Part shown: positions 16,365-25,274 of the stretch, piece after piece | How the letters are laid out: each line of letters starts with the position of its first letter | How positions within the stretch are numbered: the stretch's first letter is position 1 | Origin: Corynebacterium coyleae | GTDB lineage: Bacteria > Actinomycetota > Actinomycetes > Mycobacteriales > Mycobacteriaceae | Reading direction: 5' to 3' | DNA length: 64,000 bases | Assembly (NCBI RefSeq): GCF_030408635.1 | Contig: NZ_CP047198.1 | Coordinates: forward strand, 1,302,001-1,366,000 | Translations under genes and position numbers: made by a program | The notes under the pieces: generated by a model | What the model saw: the letters and a program-made list of their open reading frames with translations, nothing else | Told to the model about the DNA's origin: nothing | Database searches by the model: none

Positions 16365-17759
16365 CTACTCCCCTTCCCCCGCGTGAGCGTTGACGTAGTC
16401 GATGAGGTCATCTGCCTCGGCGCTGGTGTTGGCGAATGGGTCGAGCAACTCAATCGTGCGCGGCTCCGGACGGTTGACCTTCAGGTGCACCCAATCGACG
16501 TTGTGTGGCGTATCTGCTTCACGTACTGCCGCGAGGAACCTCCCGCGGATGGCGGCACGTGTGGTCTCAGGCGGGTTCGCCACAGCCTGTGCGATCGCGT
16601 CGTCGGTAATCCAGCGCTTGGCAAGACCTTTGCGCTCCAGCAGGTAGAACAGTCCGCGCTTGCGGTTGATGTCGTGATACGTCAAGTCGATCTGGGCGAG
16701 TTTTGGGTGGTCCCAGCCACAACCGAGCTTGGCGCGGAACTGCTCAAGCAGTTTGCGCTTAATCACCCAGTCGATCTCTGTATCTACCTGGGAGAAATCC
16801 TGTGTCGCAATCGCATTGAGGGTGCGCTCCCACAGGTCCACGACGCGGGCCATCTCCTCGTTCGGCGTACCCTCGTCTGGGCGTTGCGCCAACCAGCGCT
16901 TCGCAGCCTCAAGCGTTGTGCGCTGCACCTCCAGGGCGGTCACGGTTCCACCCGCAGCTAGGTCGAGCGGCGTCGACCCGGTCGGGTCGGCTGCAATATC
17001 GCGGATATGCGCGATGGGGTCTGTGAGCTCCATGTCTGGCAGGTCGAAGCCCGCCTCGAGCATCTCAATGACCAGCAGCATCGAGCCAACCTTCAGCGCA
17101 AAGGTGGGCTCGGACATGTTGGAATCGCCCACGATGACGTGCATGCGACGGAACCGGTGCGAATCCCCGTGGGGTTCGTCGCGGGTGTTGATGATCGGGC
17201 GGGTGCGCGTCGTTGCGGACGAGACGCCTTCCCACACTTGATCTGCGCGCTGCGAGATGACGAATGTGTCGCCTGCGATCTTGCCGGCGCCGCAGATGAG
17301 CTGGCGTGTGATTAGAAACGGCAGCAGTTGCTGACCGAAGGACTTCAGCGCGAGTTCGCGGCTGACCAGGTAGTTCTCGTGTGCGCCATAGGAGTTGCCA
17401 CGGGAGTCCACGTTGTTCTTAAACAAATAGGTCGACCCGCCGAGGCCGTCTGCCGCAAGGGCCTTGTCAGCCGTTTCTGCAAGATCCGCATAGATCCACT
17501 CGCCGGCCTTATCGTGCGCGAGGAGCTGGGACAGTGAGTCGCACTCCGCCGTCGCGTATTCCGGGTGTGATCCGACATCCAGGTAGAGACGCGCAGCGTT
17601 GTCCACATACACGTTGGAACTGCGGTGCTGCGCCACTACCGGGCGGAAGAGGTACCTGGCGATCTCTTCCGGGGTGAGCACTTGGCGGGCACCGTCGTAG
17701 GCAGCCACGCCGAATTCTGTTTCGACGCCCATGATGCGCCGCGGGTACCCAGCCACCAT
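16365..17759 (-). CDS. pafA: Pup-protein ligase PafA
   Basis: A 464-aa carboxylate-amine ligase of the glutamine-synthetase-like PafA/Dop family. It starts at ATG 17759 (the N-terminus ...RRIMGVETEFGVAAYDG holds the metal-binding Glu). It uses ATP to phosphorylate the C-terminal Glu of Pup and joins it to a lysine side chain of target proteins. The pup stop is 5 bp upstream. No prcB/prcA genes separate the two, unlike the mycobacterial arrangement. Confidence 0.97.
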   Translation of the reverse strand: MVAGYPRRIMGVETEFGVAAYDGARQVLTPEEIARYLFRPVVAQHRSSNVYVDNAARLYLDVGSHPEYATAECDSLSQLLAHDKAGEWIYADLAETADKALAADGLGGSTYLFKNNVDSRGNSYGAHENYLVSRELALKSFGQQLLPFLITRQLICGAGKIAGDTFVISQRADQVWEGVSSATTRTRPIINTRDEPHGDSHRFRRMHVIVGDSNMSEPTFALKVGSMLLVIEMLEAGFDLPDMELTDPIAHIRDIAADPTGSTPLDLAAGGTVTALEVQRTTLEAAKRWLAQRPDEGTPNEEMARVVDLWERTLNAIATQDFSQVDTEIDWVIKRKLLEQFRAKLGCGWDHPKLAQIDLTYHDINRKRGLFYLLERKGLAKRWITDDAIAQAVANPPETTRAAIRGRFLAAVREADTPHNVDWVHLKVNRPEPRTIELLDPFANTSAEADDLIDYVNAHAGEGE

Positions 17760-17764
17760 TGCGT

Positions 17765-17959
17765 TTACTGACCACCCTTTTGCACGAAGGATTTCACAAA
17801 CTCCTCCGCGTTGGTGTCCAGCAGCGCGTCGATCTCGTCGAGCAGATCATCCGTACCGGTTGTGTTGATCTGGGCTTGACCGGCGCCTTGCGATGCGTCG
17901 AAGTTGTCACCGTTATCTTCACCGCCGCCACCTGCGGCGTGCATCTGTTGCGTAGCCAT
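17765..17959 (-). CDS. pup: Prokaryotic ubiquitin-like protein Pup
   Basis: A 64-aa protein. The Gly/Asn-rich disordered N-terminus is followed by a helical segment [24 protein letters not shown] that contacts the ATPase ring, and it ends in Gly-Gly-Gln (residues 62-64). The final Gln must be deamidated to Glu by Dop before PafA can use it. The gene lies between dop and pafA in one operon. Confidence 0.98.
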   Translation of the reverse strand: MATQQMHAAGGGGEDNGDNFDASQGAGQAQINTTGTDDLLDEIDALLDTNAEEFVKSFVQKGGQ

Positions 17960-17975
17960 GGCTATCAGCCTACCT

Positions 17976-19499
17976 TTACCTATTCGTTTTCAAGCCCAGT
18001 CCGGCCAGCAATTCGGACACCGTGTTGGATTGGGCAATAAGTTCTTCGGTGTCCGCCGCGGTGTGCTCCCCGAGCAGGTCGAGCGGGACCCGGTAGAGCT
18101 GCTCGTCGATAGAAAACAGCATAGATTGCCAGCTGGAGGCGACCAGGTTTTCGCCGAATTTTTGGCCGGCAGTGCCGCGGAAGTACGCACGGGTGTCGCG
18201 CGGTGGTTCTGCGGCGGCGCGTTTGATCGTTTCCGCATCAACCAGCGTGCGCATAGCACCCTTGCGGACAAGCGCGTGGTACAGCGACTGCGACGGGTCA
18301 ATGTCCGAGTACTGCAGGTCAATCGCCTGCAGTTTCGCCATTGTCGCGCCGCGCTGCTCGAAACGCCGGATCAGCGACCATTTTGCGGTCCAGTCCAGCC
18401 GGTCGGCCGTCGAGAGCGGATCGCGCTCCAAGTCATCGAGAATCTCGCCCCACATTTCGAGCACTTGCTTATCGACGACCCCAAGTCCCTCAAGGCCTGC
18501 ACACCGCTCACGGTAGATCCGCAAGATGGAGATTGCGGTGCGCGAGGTGTCGTCGACAAGCGAAAGCTCATGGTTCAGCGTCGGGTCGTGGCTAACCGCA
18601 TGAATCTCCGCAACCGGGTCCTTCAGACGCAGGTCTGAGAAGTCCACGTCCTGCTCAATGGCGTCGAGCACCAACTTCGTCATGCCGAGTTTGAGGAAGT
18701 TGGAGAACTGGCTCATGTTCGCATCGCCCACGATGACGTGGAGGCGACGGAAGTCCTCCTCCGGTGCGTGTGGCTCGTCGCGCGTGTTCACAATGCCGCG
18801 GTTGAGTGTCGTCTCGAGCGAGACTTCCTGCTCGAAGTAGTCTGCGCGCTGCGAGATCTGGAAACCAGGCTTCTCCGACGCTTGGCCGATGCCGACGCGC
18901 CCGGCGCCGATGATCACCTGGCGAGTGACGAAGAACGGAATCAACGCCTGCGTGAGCCGCTCAAAATTGGTGTGGCGCGAGTACAGGTAGTTTTCGTGAC
19001 TGCCGTAGGAGCGACCCTTGCCGTCGACATTGTTCTTGTAGAACTTCAGCGGCGGGCACGGATCGTGATTGGCGAGGACGGAAACCTGCTCTTCCCACAG
19101 GTGACGGATGTCAGCAGCGGCGTCATTGAGGATGTGATCGCCCGCTGCGTCATAAATCATGGTGTCCAAAGCGTTCGAGCATTCTGGGCTTGAGTACTCG
19201 GGGTGGCCGTGGTCAACGTAATAACGCGCACCATTAGCGACGACAACGTTCGCCACCCCGATCGCATTCGCGTCCACCACCGGCACACTGCGGTAGCGCT
19301 GCAGATCGAACCCACGGGCGTCCTTCAGCGGGGCTTCTTCCGCATAGTCCCATCGCGTACGCGCTTTTGTGCGCAACGCCGCGTACGCCACCACCGCGTG
19401 AGTGGAGGTAACGAGCGGGCTGATCAGCGGATTGTCGGGGCAAGTGATGCCGTATTCGGTCTCGGTACCCATGTAGCGCAATTGGTTATTACTCATCAC
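17976..19499 (-). CDS. dop: Pup deamidase/depupylase Dop
   Basis: A 507-aa paralogue of PafA with the same N-terminal fold ([16 protein letters not shown]). It converts the C-terminal Gln of Pup to Glu and also removes Pup from conjugates. Starts at GTG 19499 or ATG 19496 lack a Shine-Dalgarno. A -10-like TAGTCT about 7 nt upstream on the minus strand suggests a leaderless mRNA. It is the first gene of the dop-pup-pafA-pafBC unit. In C. glutamicum the arc gene is the direct upstream neighbour, but here about 6 kb of other genes lie between. Confidence 0.96.
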   Translation of the reverse strand: MMSNNQLRYMGTETEYGITCPDNPLISPLVTSTHAVVAYAALRTKARTRWDYAEEAPLKDARGFDLQRYRSVPVVDANAIGVANVVVANGARYYVDHGHPEYSSPECSNALDTMIYDAAGDHILNDAAADIRHLWEEQVSVLANHDPCPPLKFYKNNVDGKGRSYGSHENYLYSRHTNFERLTQALIPFFVTRQVIIGAGRVGIGQASEKPGFQISQRADYFEQEVSLETTLNRGIVNTRDEPHAPEEDFRRLHVIVGDANMSQFSNFLKLGMTKLVLDAIEQDVDFSDLRLKDPVAEIHAVSHDPTLNHELSLVDDTSRTAISILRIYRERCAGLEGLGVVDKQVLEMWGEILDDLERDPLSTADRLDWTAKWSLIRRFEQRGATMAKLQAIDLQYSDIDPSQSLYHALVRKGAMRTLVDAETIKRAAAEPPRDTRAYFRGTAGQKFGENLVASSWQSMLFSIDEQLYRVPLDLLGEHTAADTEELIAQSNTVSELLAGLGLKTNR

Positions 19500-19542
19500 T
19501 TCAACAGACTACAGGCTGGGGGAAGTGTGATGATTGTCGCTA

Positions 19543-19572
19543 TTGTCGCACGGTAGTGATCCATGCTATATT
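19543..19572 (+). promoter_or_regulatory. Extended -10 promoter of the ABC cassette
   Basis: TTGTCG (19543-19548), an 18-nt spacer, then TATATT (19567-19572) preceded by TG at the extended -10 position. The start point is expected near 19579, giving a ~133-nt untranslated leader. Confidence 0.55.
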
Positions 19573-19578
19573 CCGTAC

Positions 19579-19712
19579 ACCTGTAAGTTTCTGATGGAGG
19601 TGCTTCACCTCCGAACTTTTTAGGAGCTACTACGGCCAGGTGGTCAGCAACACAGGGAACACGTTACGTGGAGCTAACTCCGGGGCCTGCCGATAAATAG
19701 GAAGGACGCTCC
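19579..19712 (+). ncRNA. Structured 5' leader of the ABC cassette, possible attenuator
   Basis: The leader has no good open frame but several compact hairpins in a row. GGAGGTG-CTT-CACCTCC (19596-19612) is followed four bases later by TTTTT, which looks like an intrinsic terminator. CACG-TTA-CGTG (19661-19671) and GGAG-CTAA-CTCC (19671-19682) follow, sharing one G. A partial repeat (GGAGCTACTACGGCC at 19623 and GGAGCTAACTCCGGGGCC at 19671) is also present. A 9-codon ORF (ATG 19594) lies over the first hairpin. This suggests transcription attenuation of the transporter genes. No known riboswitch class was recognised. Confidence 0.45.
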
Positions 19713-20462
19713 TTGATCCGCACCAATTCCTTAAGCAAGACTTTCAAGTCACGCACTGGCACTACGGAAGCAGTCAAAGACGTGTCTGTAACGTTCCCGC
19801 CGGGTCTCTCGGTCCTGATAGGCGGCAACGGCAGTGGAAAGTCTACGTTGATACGTCTCCTGTGCACCATAGAAAAGCCGACACGAGGTGGATTTTCGGT
19901 CGATGGAACGGAGATCGCAGGAAGAGCGTTAGTTAACTATCGGCGTCGTATTGGCTATGTACCCCAAGATGTACGTTTCGCCTCGACTATGACATGCCGT
20001 GACGCCCTTGCATACGCAGGCTGGGTTGCAGGGCTTGATAGACGCGCCTATTTGCGACGAATCCCGGAAGTATTGGAGATGATCGAGCTCCCAGAGATTG
20101 AGAATTCCCGAGTCAGCAACCTGTCTGGAGGACAAACTCGGCGCGTTGGAATTGCAGCTTCCCTGATCCATTCGCCCGATATTCTATTTTTGGATGAACC
20201 TACCGCAGGTCTTGACCCGCAGGCGAGGATTGAGGTGCGACATCTCCTAAATCGTCTCAAAGATAGCGCAACAATCATTCTCTCCACGCATCTGCAGGAT
20301 GATCTCGAGCATGTGGCTGACAACGTGGTTGCGCTCCACAACGGTCGCATCGCGTACGAGGGAGAATGGAATCGGTTAAAAGCTGTTTCCGCAGACAATT
20401 TTTCCTCGGTGTCAACCGATCCCCTAGAACGCGCCCTCGCTTACGTGGCATCGAAACATTAA
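19713..20462 (+). CDS. ABC transporter ATP-binding protein
   Basis: A 249-aa protein starting at TTG 19713 with GGAAGGA 6 nt upstream. Walker A GGNGSGKST, Q-loop GYVPQDVRF, signature LSGGQTRRVG, Walker B ILFLDEPTAGLD and the H-loop STHLQDD are all intact. The closest pattern is the CcmA/NatA group that drives export by a separate permease. The two next genes on the same strand encode unknown membrane proteins that are the likely permease partners. Base composition is visibly AT-richer than the flanking pup and pdx genes, suggesting transfer. Substrate unknown; self-immunity or peptide export would fit the arrangement. Confidence 0.9.
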   Translation: MIRTNSLSKTFKSRTGTTEAVKDVSVTFPPGLSVLIGGNGSGKSTLIRLLCTIEKPTRGGFSVDGTEIAGRALVNYRRRIGYVPQDVRFASTMTCRDALAYAGWVAGLDRRAYLRRIPEVLEMIELPEIENSRVSNLSGGQTRRVGIAASLIHSPDILFLDEPTAGLDPQARIEVRHLLNRLKDSATIILSTHLQDDLEHVADNVVALHNGRIAYEGEWNRLKAVSADNFSSVSTDPLERALAYVASKH

Positions 20463-20478
20463 TTCAGGACTTCAGCTT

Positions 20479-21783
20479 ATGATCACTAGAAAATTTGGCT
20501 CACCAGTGCTCATGGTGCTCGGTGTCCTTCAGGTGGTATTCGGTGTTGGGGTTTCCTTTTGGGTGACCTCTAAACAAATGCAATTTGCGTATCCGCGAAC
20601 TGCGGATATCGCTGAGGCATTTCGAGATGCAACTGCTTTATCCTGCTTTGGACTAGCAGTCATCGTCTCCTACAACGTGGCAGCGTTAGCTTCTCCTCGC
20701 GTGGGAACTGCCAACTCACTTGGCCGATACCCGCTAAAACTGCAGGTTCTATTCTTGACCCTCGCCCCAGCATTAATTACAGCCGCGTCAATATCACTTG
20801 GGGCTATTCCTGCTTTTACCGATGCTATCGCTAAAAGTGCAGATGGATCCGTCTGGATTCTGCTGGTAGTCGCTGTCAGCACTGTTTTTCTCTCCACGGT
20901 TGCTGCGCTGTCCGCTTTCGTTGCGCTTGCCTTTCGCAAGTTTCATCCCGCTGTCTCGCCATTGATTGCAGTTATTGTCACCTACTTTGTTGTCGCGTTC
21001 GGTGCTAACAGTGCCAAAACTTGGGCAGTCGCTCCAATTGTTTTGCAGGCGGTTGATCCGACTGATCTCACTGAGCCTCGAAACCTGGTAGTTGCCTTGG
21101 GTGTAAGCGTTTGCCTCGCACTGGTAGCTGGTGGACTTCTTTTGTTGGCTGCTGGTGCTTCGAAAAACATTAGTCTTAGCGGAGTAATTGCTATTACGGC
21201 GATTGTCGGTGTTGCAGGTCTGTTGCAGGCAGCTGCAGGTCCCGTCGCGATCGTCGATCGAGACTCTTGCGCATTCTCGTCGGGCGGGTCAGAGATATGT
21301 GTGGATTCGGCCGATGAGCCCGGGCTTGAGCAAATGACTCGTGATATCTCCGCCCTCGAAGAATATTTACCGGACGGCGTAAGACCGAGGAAACTCGCCA
21401 GCAATTCGGCTTACCGGATCAAGTCCGGGGACCACGGTTACCAAAACTTTACGACCGCCGGCGAGGATCGGCGCCTAGACATCAGTGGGCTTCTTCTCGA
21501 TGAGCTAGGAATCGGGTCATGTACAGATCCGACGTCCGAAGGAGCCTTTGTGATCGACCGAGTTGGGGTCTATATCACTAAGCGCACTGGTGTTTATTCC
21601 AAGAGCGTTGAGAAAAATGGTGCTTTCTACCAAAGCATTTCCGAGAGCGGTGAGACGGATCCAGCACCGGAGGACGTGCTATCTTCCCTTGACCACAGCG
21701 TGGTTGACAAAAACATAGCGGAAAACTGGAGAGCAATTGTGTCTTGTCAAGCTACATGGGAAATGTTGACGGAGGAGTCCTAG
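20479..21783 (+). CDS. Membrane protein with C-terminal extracytoplasmic domain, probable ABC permease partner
   Basis: A 434-aa protein not recognised by family. Residues 1-260 hold about six hydrophobic segments in the spacing of an ABC-2-like permease. Residues ~265-434 are a polar domain, probably outside the cell, with about four Cys (in DSCAFSSGGSEICVD, GSCTDPT and SCQATW) that could form two disulfides. It starts 16 bp after the ATPase stop. Lower GC matches the ATPase gene. A role as sensor-permease or immunity protein is inference only. Confidence 0.7.
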   Translation: MITRKFGSPVLMVLGVLQVVFGVGVSFWVTSKQMQFAYPRTADIAEAFRDATALSCFGLAVIVSYNVAALASPRVGTANSLGRYPLKLQVLFLTLAPALITAASISLGAIPAFTDAIAKSADGSVWILLVVAVSTVFLSTVAALSAFVALAFRKFHPAVSPLIAVIVTYFVVAFGANSAKTWAVAPIVLQAVDPTDLTEPRNLVVALGVSVCLALVAGGLLLLAAGASKNISLSGVIAITAIVGVAGLLQAAAGPVAIVDRDSCAFSSGGSEICVDSADEPGLEQMTRDISALEEYLPDGVRPRKLASNSAYRIKSGDHGYQNFTTAGEDRRLDISGLLLDELGIGSCTDPTSEGAFVIDRVGVYITKRTGVYSKSVEKNGAFYQSISESGETDPAPEDVLSSLDHSVVDKNIAENWRAIVSCQATWEMLTEES

Positions 21784-21824
21784 GTCAATCATTGACCATC
21801 GTTTAGTTACTCAGAGGTAGCCCG

Positions 21825-22481
21825 ATGCCGATCCGTAGTATTCTCTTGTCCACCCCGTGGCACGTCATTTGCCTTTTGGGGGCATTTTGCGGAGTAATGA
21901 TTCGTTTAGTTCGTGGGATAACGTTTGAGATCGGAGGTAGTCCCACTAAGCCCTTTGTCATTACAGCTGCTGAGCTAGTTTCGCTTCTTTTCGCTTTGAC
22001 CACGGTTGTGCTTGTAACACCTTCGATGCCTCACATTGATCTGCGGAGACGGCGGGCTCAGTGGTTATCAGTATTTAGACAAACCTTTGGTGCGATGATC
22101 GTCGTGATTGTCGCCTATTTCGCCTCGATCCAGAGCAATGTTGCTTATCATCTTGAGCCGGGGACCGATTCCGCCGTCAGTCCAGAGAGCGAACTGATTA
22201 TCAACAACAGTGTGTTGATATTTGCGGCAGGTGCAATACTGATCACGCAGTGGGGAAAATCACTGGGGACACTCGCCACCATTATCCTGTGGGCGCTTTG
22301 TAATACGCCTTTGGTTTTCTTTACCAACTTCACCCCATGGCCTTTTGCGGTACTTCTAGATGCTGGACCGTGGTTCTCTACGGAGCACCTATGCACTACA
22401 GGGCTAGTACTGATTGCGAGTTTTCTGGTGCAGTTCCGCACTGCCGGTGCTAGTGCTTTCGCAATTCGAAGAGACACATAG
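21825..22481 (+). CDS. Six-helix membrane protein of the ABC cassette
   Basis: A 218-aa, very hydrophobic protein with about six predicted membrane segments and few charged residues. No family recognised. It lies 41 bp after the 434-aa membrane protein on the same strand and shares its lower GC, so it is probably the third component of the same transporter. A strong GC hairpin follows 42 bp past the stop and closes the cassette. Confidence 0.65.
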   Translation: MPIRSILLSTPWHVICLLGAFCGVMIRLVRGITFEIGGSPTKPFVITAAELVSLLFALTTVVLVTPSMPHIDLRRRRAQWLSVFRQTFGAMIVVIVAYFASIQSNVAYHLEPGTDSAVSPESELIINNSVLIFAAGAILITQWGKSLGTLATIILWALCNTPLVFFTNFTPWPFAVLLDAGPWFSTEHLCTTGLVLIASFLVQFRTAGASAFAIRRDT

Positions 22482-22522
22482 ATTCGACCGCCCAATTCGA
22501 GTGGTTATGAGGAAATAGTCTT

Positions 22523-22554
22523 CGCCCCCAAGTATCACGCACGACCTGGGGGCG
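22523..22554. terminator. Hairpin terminator between the ABC cassette and pdxS
   Basis: CGCCCCCA (22523-22530) pairs with TGGGGGCG (22547-22554) around a 16-nt loop. It stands between converging transcripts and may serve both. No strong T-tract follows on the plus strand. Confidence 0.55.
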
Positions 22555-22643
22555 ATGTGTTTGACAGGTTCGAGTCGCAGAGAACTTAGGGTCGTACAAC
22601 TATGGCCATTCTCAACCGGTTGGTCGATGCACGAATAAATGCG

Positions 22644-23519
22644 TTACCAGCCGCGCTCAGCCAGGCGGTGCGGTGCTGGCAGGTCGGAGACGTTGATGCC
22701 GACCATCGCCTCGCCCAGGCCACGGGACACCTCGGTGACTACCGCGATATCGTTCCAGTTCTGCGTCGCCTTCACCACAGCCTTTGCGCGGGCCTCAGGG
22801 TTGCCGGACTTGAAGATGCCGGATCCGACAAAGACACCGTCTGCGCCGAGTTCCATCATGAAGGCCGCATCAGCCGGGGTAGACACGCCACCAGCGACAA
22901 GCAATGGCACTGGCAGCTTGCCGTTCTCGGCAACCCACGCCACAAGGTCGTACGGAGCCTGCAGTTCCTTGGCGGCCACGTAGAGCTCGTCGCGGTTGTT
23001 CTCCCAAATAGCCTGGAGGCCAGCGATCTCGCTGGTGATCTTGCGGATGTGCTTGGTGGCCTCGGACACGTCACCCGTGCCAGCTTCACCCTTGGATCGG
23101 ATCATGGATGCACCTTCGTTGATGCGACGCAGCGCCTCGCCGAGGTTGGTTGCACCACAGACGAACGGCACGGAAAAGCCACGCTTGTCAATGTGGTTGA
23201 CGTAGTCCGCCGGGCTGAGCACCTCGGACTCGTCGATGTAGTCCACACCCAGGTGCTCGAGGATCTTTGCCTCCACTGCGTGGCCGATACGCGCTTTGGC
23301 CATGACCGGGATGTCGACGGTTTCGATGATGCCCTCGATCAGGTCTGGGTCCGACATGCGGGCCACGCCGCCCTGCGCGCGGATGTCGGCCGGTACGCGC
23401 TCGAGCGCCATGACGGCGGAGGCGCCGGCATCCTCGGCGATCTTGGCCTGCTCGGGCGTGACCACGTCCATGATCACGCCGCCGATGAATTTCTGGTTCA
23501 GCTGTTCTACATGAGACAT
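22644..23519 (-). CDS. pdxS: Pyridoxal 5'-phosphate synthase lyase subunit PdxS
   Basis: A 291-aa (beta/alpha)8 barrel. It starts at ATG 23519 ([19 protein letters not shown]) and carries the typical [10 protein letters not shown]...[12 protein letters not shown] and [13 protein letters not shown] motifs with the two catalytic lysines. PdxS joins ribose 5-phosphate, glyceraldehyde 3-phosphate and ammonia to make PLP. The ammonia normally comes from PdxT, whose gene usually follows directly. Here the gene ends at 22644 and an unrelated cassette follows, with no pdxT in the window. The divergent neighbour is pdxR, its expected activator. Confidence 0.96.
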   Translation of the reverse strand: MSHVEQLNQKFIGGVIMDVVTPEQAKIAEDAGASAVMALERVPADIRAQGGVARMSDPDLIEGIIETVDIPVMAKARIGHAVEAKILEHLGVDYIDESEVLSPADYVNHIDKRGFSVPFVCGATNLGEALRRINEGASMIRSKGEAGTGDVSEATKHIRKITSEIAGLQAIWENNRDELYVAAKELQAPYDLVAWVAENGKLPVPLLVAGGVSTPADAAFMMELGADGVFVGSGIFKSGNPEARAKAVVKATQNWNDIAVVTEVSRGLGEAMVGINVSDLPAPHRLAERGW

Positions 23520-23539
23520 ACCGCTTAGTCTGCCCTGAC

Positions 23540-23588
23540 AACTGGTAGATTCCAAGTGCCAGTTATATTTAGATTCTTTGGACCAGTT
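23540..23588. promoter_or_regulatory. pdxS-pdxR divergent control region with repeated half-sites
   Basis: AACTGG (23540-23545), CCAGTT (23559-23564) and CCAGTT (23583-23588) form an inverted plus a direct repeat in the 58-bp gap between pdxS and pdxR. This is where a MocR-type activator should bind. TATATT (23564-23569) may be the pdxR -10, giving a leaderless mRNA. Confidence 0.5.
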
Positions 23589-24936
23589 GATGCTTCTCGA
23601 CGTCTCACGCGACTATCCCACGCCCATTCCTGCTCAAATCGCGGCAGGGATCCGCGACGCTGTTGCCACCGGCGCGCTTTCGCCTAACGACGCAATCCCG
23701 TCCACCCGTGTTCTCGCCGAGCAACTTGGGGTATCGCGAGGCAGTGTGGTCACTGCATACGACCAGCTCGAGGGTGAGGGCTACCTGCTGACCAGCCAGG
23801 GAGCGCCCACGCGGATCCACCCAGACCTCACTGTCGCAGCGCCCGTACCCGAACCCGCCGGCGGCTCGCCTGCCCGCACAACCCCGAAGGCCCGAATCTC
23901 GCTCAAGCCCTCGCCCGGCAGCGCGGGCACTATCCGCCCCGCCACCTGGCGAAAGGCGTGGCGCGAGGCCGCCGCGGAGCCCGGGAACAGTGTGGACAAG
24001 TCCGGCGAACCGGAGCTGCGCCATGCGGTAGCAGAGCACCTCCGTCTCGCGCGCAGCATGCGCGTGTCACCGGACCAGATCGTGGTTACCGGCGGCTCCC
24101 GCGAGGGACTCATGTGCATTCTCTTTGCGCTTGGGCCGAATTTGCGCGTGGGCGTGGAAGACCCCGGGCACCCGGGACTGCGACGCGTGATTCCGCTCGG
24201 CGGCCACGAGGTCGTGGAATGCGCCACGGACACCGACGGCGTCGTGGTGAGCGCTCTCCCCGACTCCCTCGACGCTCTGCTGGTCACCCCGTCGCACCTC
24301 TACCCCTTCGGCGGCGCCATGCCCGCCACTCGCCGGGTGGAGCTGCTGGAATGGGCTGCGCGCACCGAAACCGTGGTAATCGAAGACGACTTCAACACCG
24401 AACTGCGCTACCGCATCTCCCCGCAGCCGGCGCTGTCCTCGCTGGCCACACGCGCGGACGTGTTTACACTCGGCACGTTTTCCACGCTGCTTTCCCGCGA
24501 ACTCGCGGCCGGCTACGTCGTTGCCTCGCCAGCAACCGTTGAGGTGCTGCGCGAGGTCCGCAGCGTCCTCGGCATGCCGGTTTCTTCAGTCACGCAGCGC
24601 GCCATCGCGTACTTGCTGAACGACGGCGTCGCTCGCCGCTCATCTCGCGCCGTGCATCGTGGGCTGGCACAGCGACGCAAAGTACTCAACGAGCGACTGG
24701 TTCCGTTAATCAACGGTGCCGAACTCGCGCCCGGCGATGGCGCAGACCTCACGGTGCGTTTTGACACACGAAACGAACGGGATGAATTTGAACAACGCCT
24801 GCTCGAGGTAGGTATCGAGTCTGGTCACGAATCTGCACTGTGGACCAACAGCGGCGACGGGCTGGTGTTGAGCTTTGCCCACTTGAGTGCAACTGACTTC
24901 GACCTCGCCGTTGAGATCGTCACACGGATTGTGTGA
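23578..24936 (+). CDS. pdxR: MocR/GntR-type regulator PdxR
   Basis: A 452-aa protein with an N-terminal GntR winged helix ([47 protein letters not shown]) fused to an aminotransferase class I fold. Divergent position to pdxS marks it as PdxR, the PLP-responsive activator of PLP synthesis genes. In the aminotransferase part the motif that usually reads GTFSKTL is GTFSTLL, so the PLP-lysine position is Thr303. The Asp of [10 protein letters not shown] is kept. The start is TTG 23578 or ATG 23590, neither with a clear Shine-Dalgarno. Confidence 0.92.
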   Translation: MDQLMLLDVSRDYPTPIPAQIAAGIRDAVATGALSPNDAIPSTRVLAEQLGVSRGSVVTAYDQLEGEGYLLTSQGAPTRIHPDLTVAAPVPEPAGGSPARTTPKARISLKPSPGSAGTIRPATWRKAWREAAAEPGNSVDKSGEPELRHAVAEHLRLARSMRVSPDQIVVTGGSREGLMCILFALGPNLRVGVEDPGHPGLRRVIPLGGHEVVECATDTDGVVVSALPDSLDALLVTPSHLYPFGGAMPATRRVELLEWAARTETVVIEDDFNTELRYRISPQPALSSLATRADVFTLGTFSTLLSRELAAGYVVASPATVEVLREVRSVLGMPVSSVTQRAIAYLLNDGVARRSSRAVHRGLAQRRKVLNERLVPLINGAELAPGDGADLTVRFDTRNERDEFEQRLLEVGIESGHESALWTNSGDGLVLSFAHLSATDFDLAVEIVTRIV

Positions 24937-24941
24937 TCTCA

Positions 24942-24989
24942 TTGACACGCCCGTTCAATAATGAATAGAGTTGTACAGGAAGTTGTACT
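24942..24989 (+). promoter_or_regulatory. yefM-yoeB promoter and operator
   Basis: TTGACA (24942-24947), an 18-bp spacer and TAGAGT (24966-24971) form the promoter. TGTACA (24972-24977) and TGTACT (24984-24989) follow with 12 bp between centres, the same core motif and spacing described for YefM-YoeB autoregulation in E. coli. Confidence 0.7.
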
Positions 24990-25010
24990 TATCGGGGTTA
25001 TTGGAGGCAA

Positions 25011-25274
25011 ATGATGAAAGTCATGTCTTACTCGGAATCTCGTGCAAACTACGCGGAGGTTCTGAACACAGTTGTTGACGATTGCGAGGAGGTCGTCATC
25101 ACCCGTTCCGGCCACGATCCGGTTGTCATTGTCTCGCTGGCGGAATACGAATCGATGAAGGAGACCTCTTATTTGCTTCAATCCCCAGCGAATGCTCGCG
25201 TACTCAAGGAGCGAATCGAACGCTTGGAAAAAGGAACGTCGGTTCAGAATGAGCTCATCGAGGAAGATAGATGA
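25011..25274 (+). CDS. yefM: Antitoxin YefM (Phd/YefM family)
   Basis: An 87-aa protein. MSYSESRANYAEVLNTVVDD and EVVITRSGHDPVVIVSLAEYESMKET are the Phd/YefM DNA-binding fold. The C-terminal charged helix neutralises the toxin. Two tandem ATGs (25011, 25014) follow GGAGG. The stop overlaps the toxin start by 4 bp. It represses its own promoter through the TGTAC repeats upstream. Confidence 0.95.
   Translation: MMKVMSYSESRANYAEVLNTVVDDCEEVVITRSGHDPVVIVSLAEYESMKETSYLLQSPANARVLKERIERLEKGTSVQNELIEEDR

Noticed and set aside
19624-19698. A possible small precursor peptide (…GATTARWSATQGTRYVELTPGPADK) just before the ABC ATPase
   Set aside because: The frame has a stop upstream at TAA and no ATG, GTG or TTG start, so it is unlikely to be translated. 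The stretch is better explained as structured leader RNA.
24931-24947. A GlxR-like site TGTGA-N6-TGACA before yefM
   Set aside because: One half-site is off consensus and it overlaps the end of pdxR. Too weak to call.
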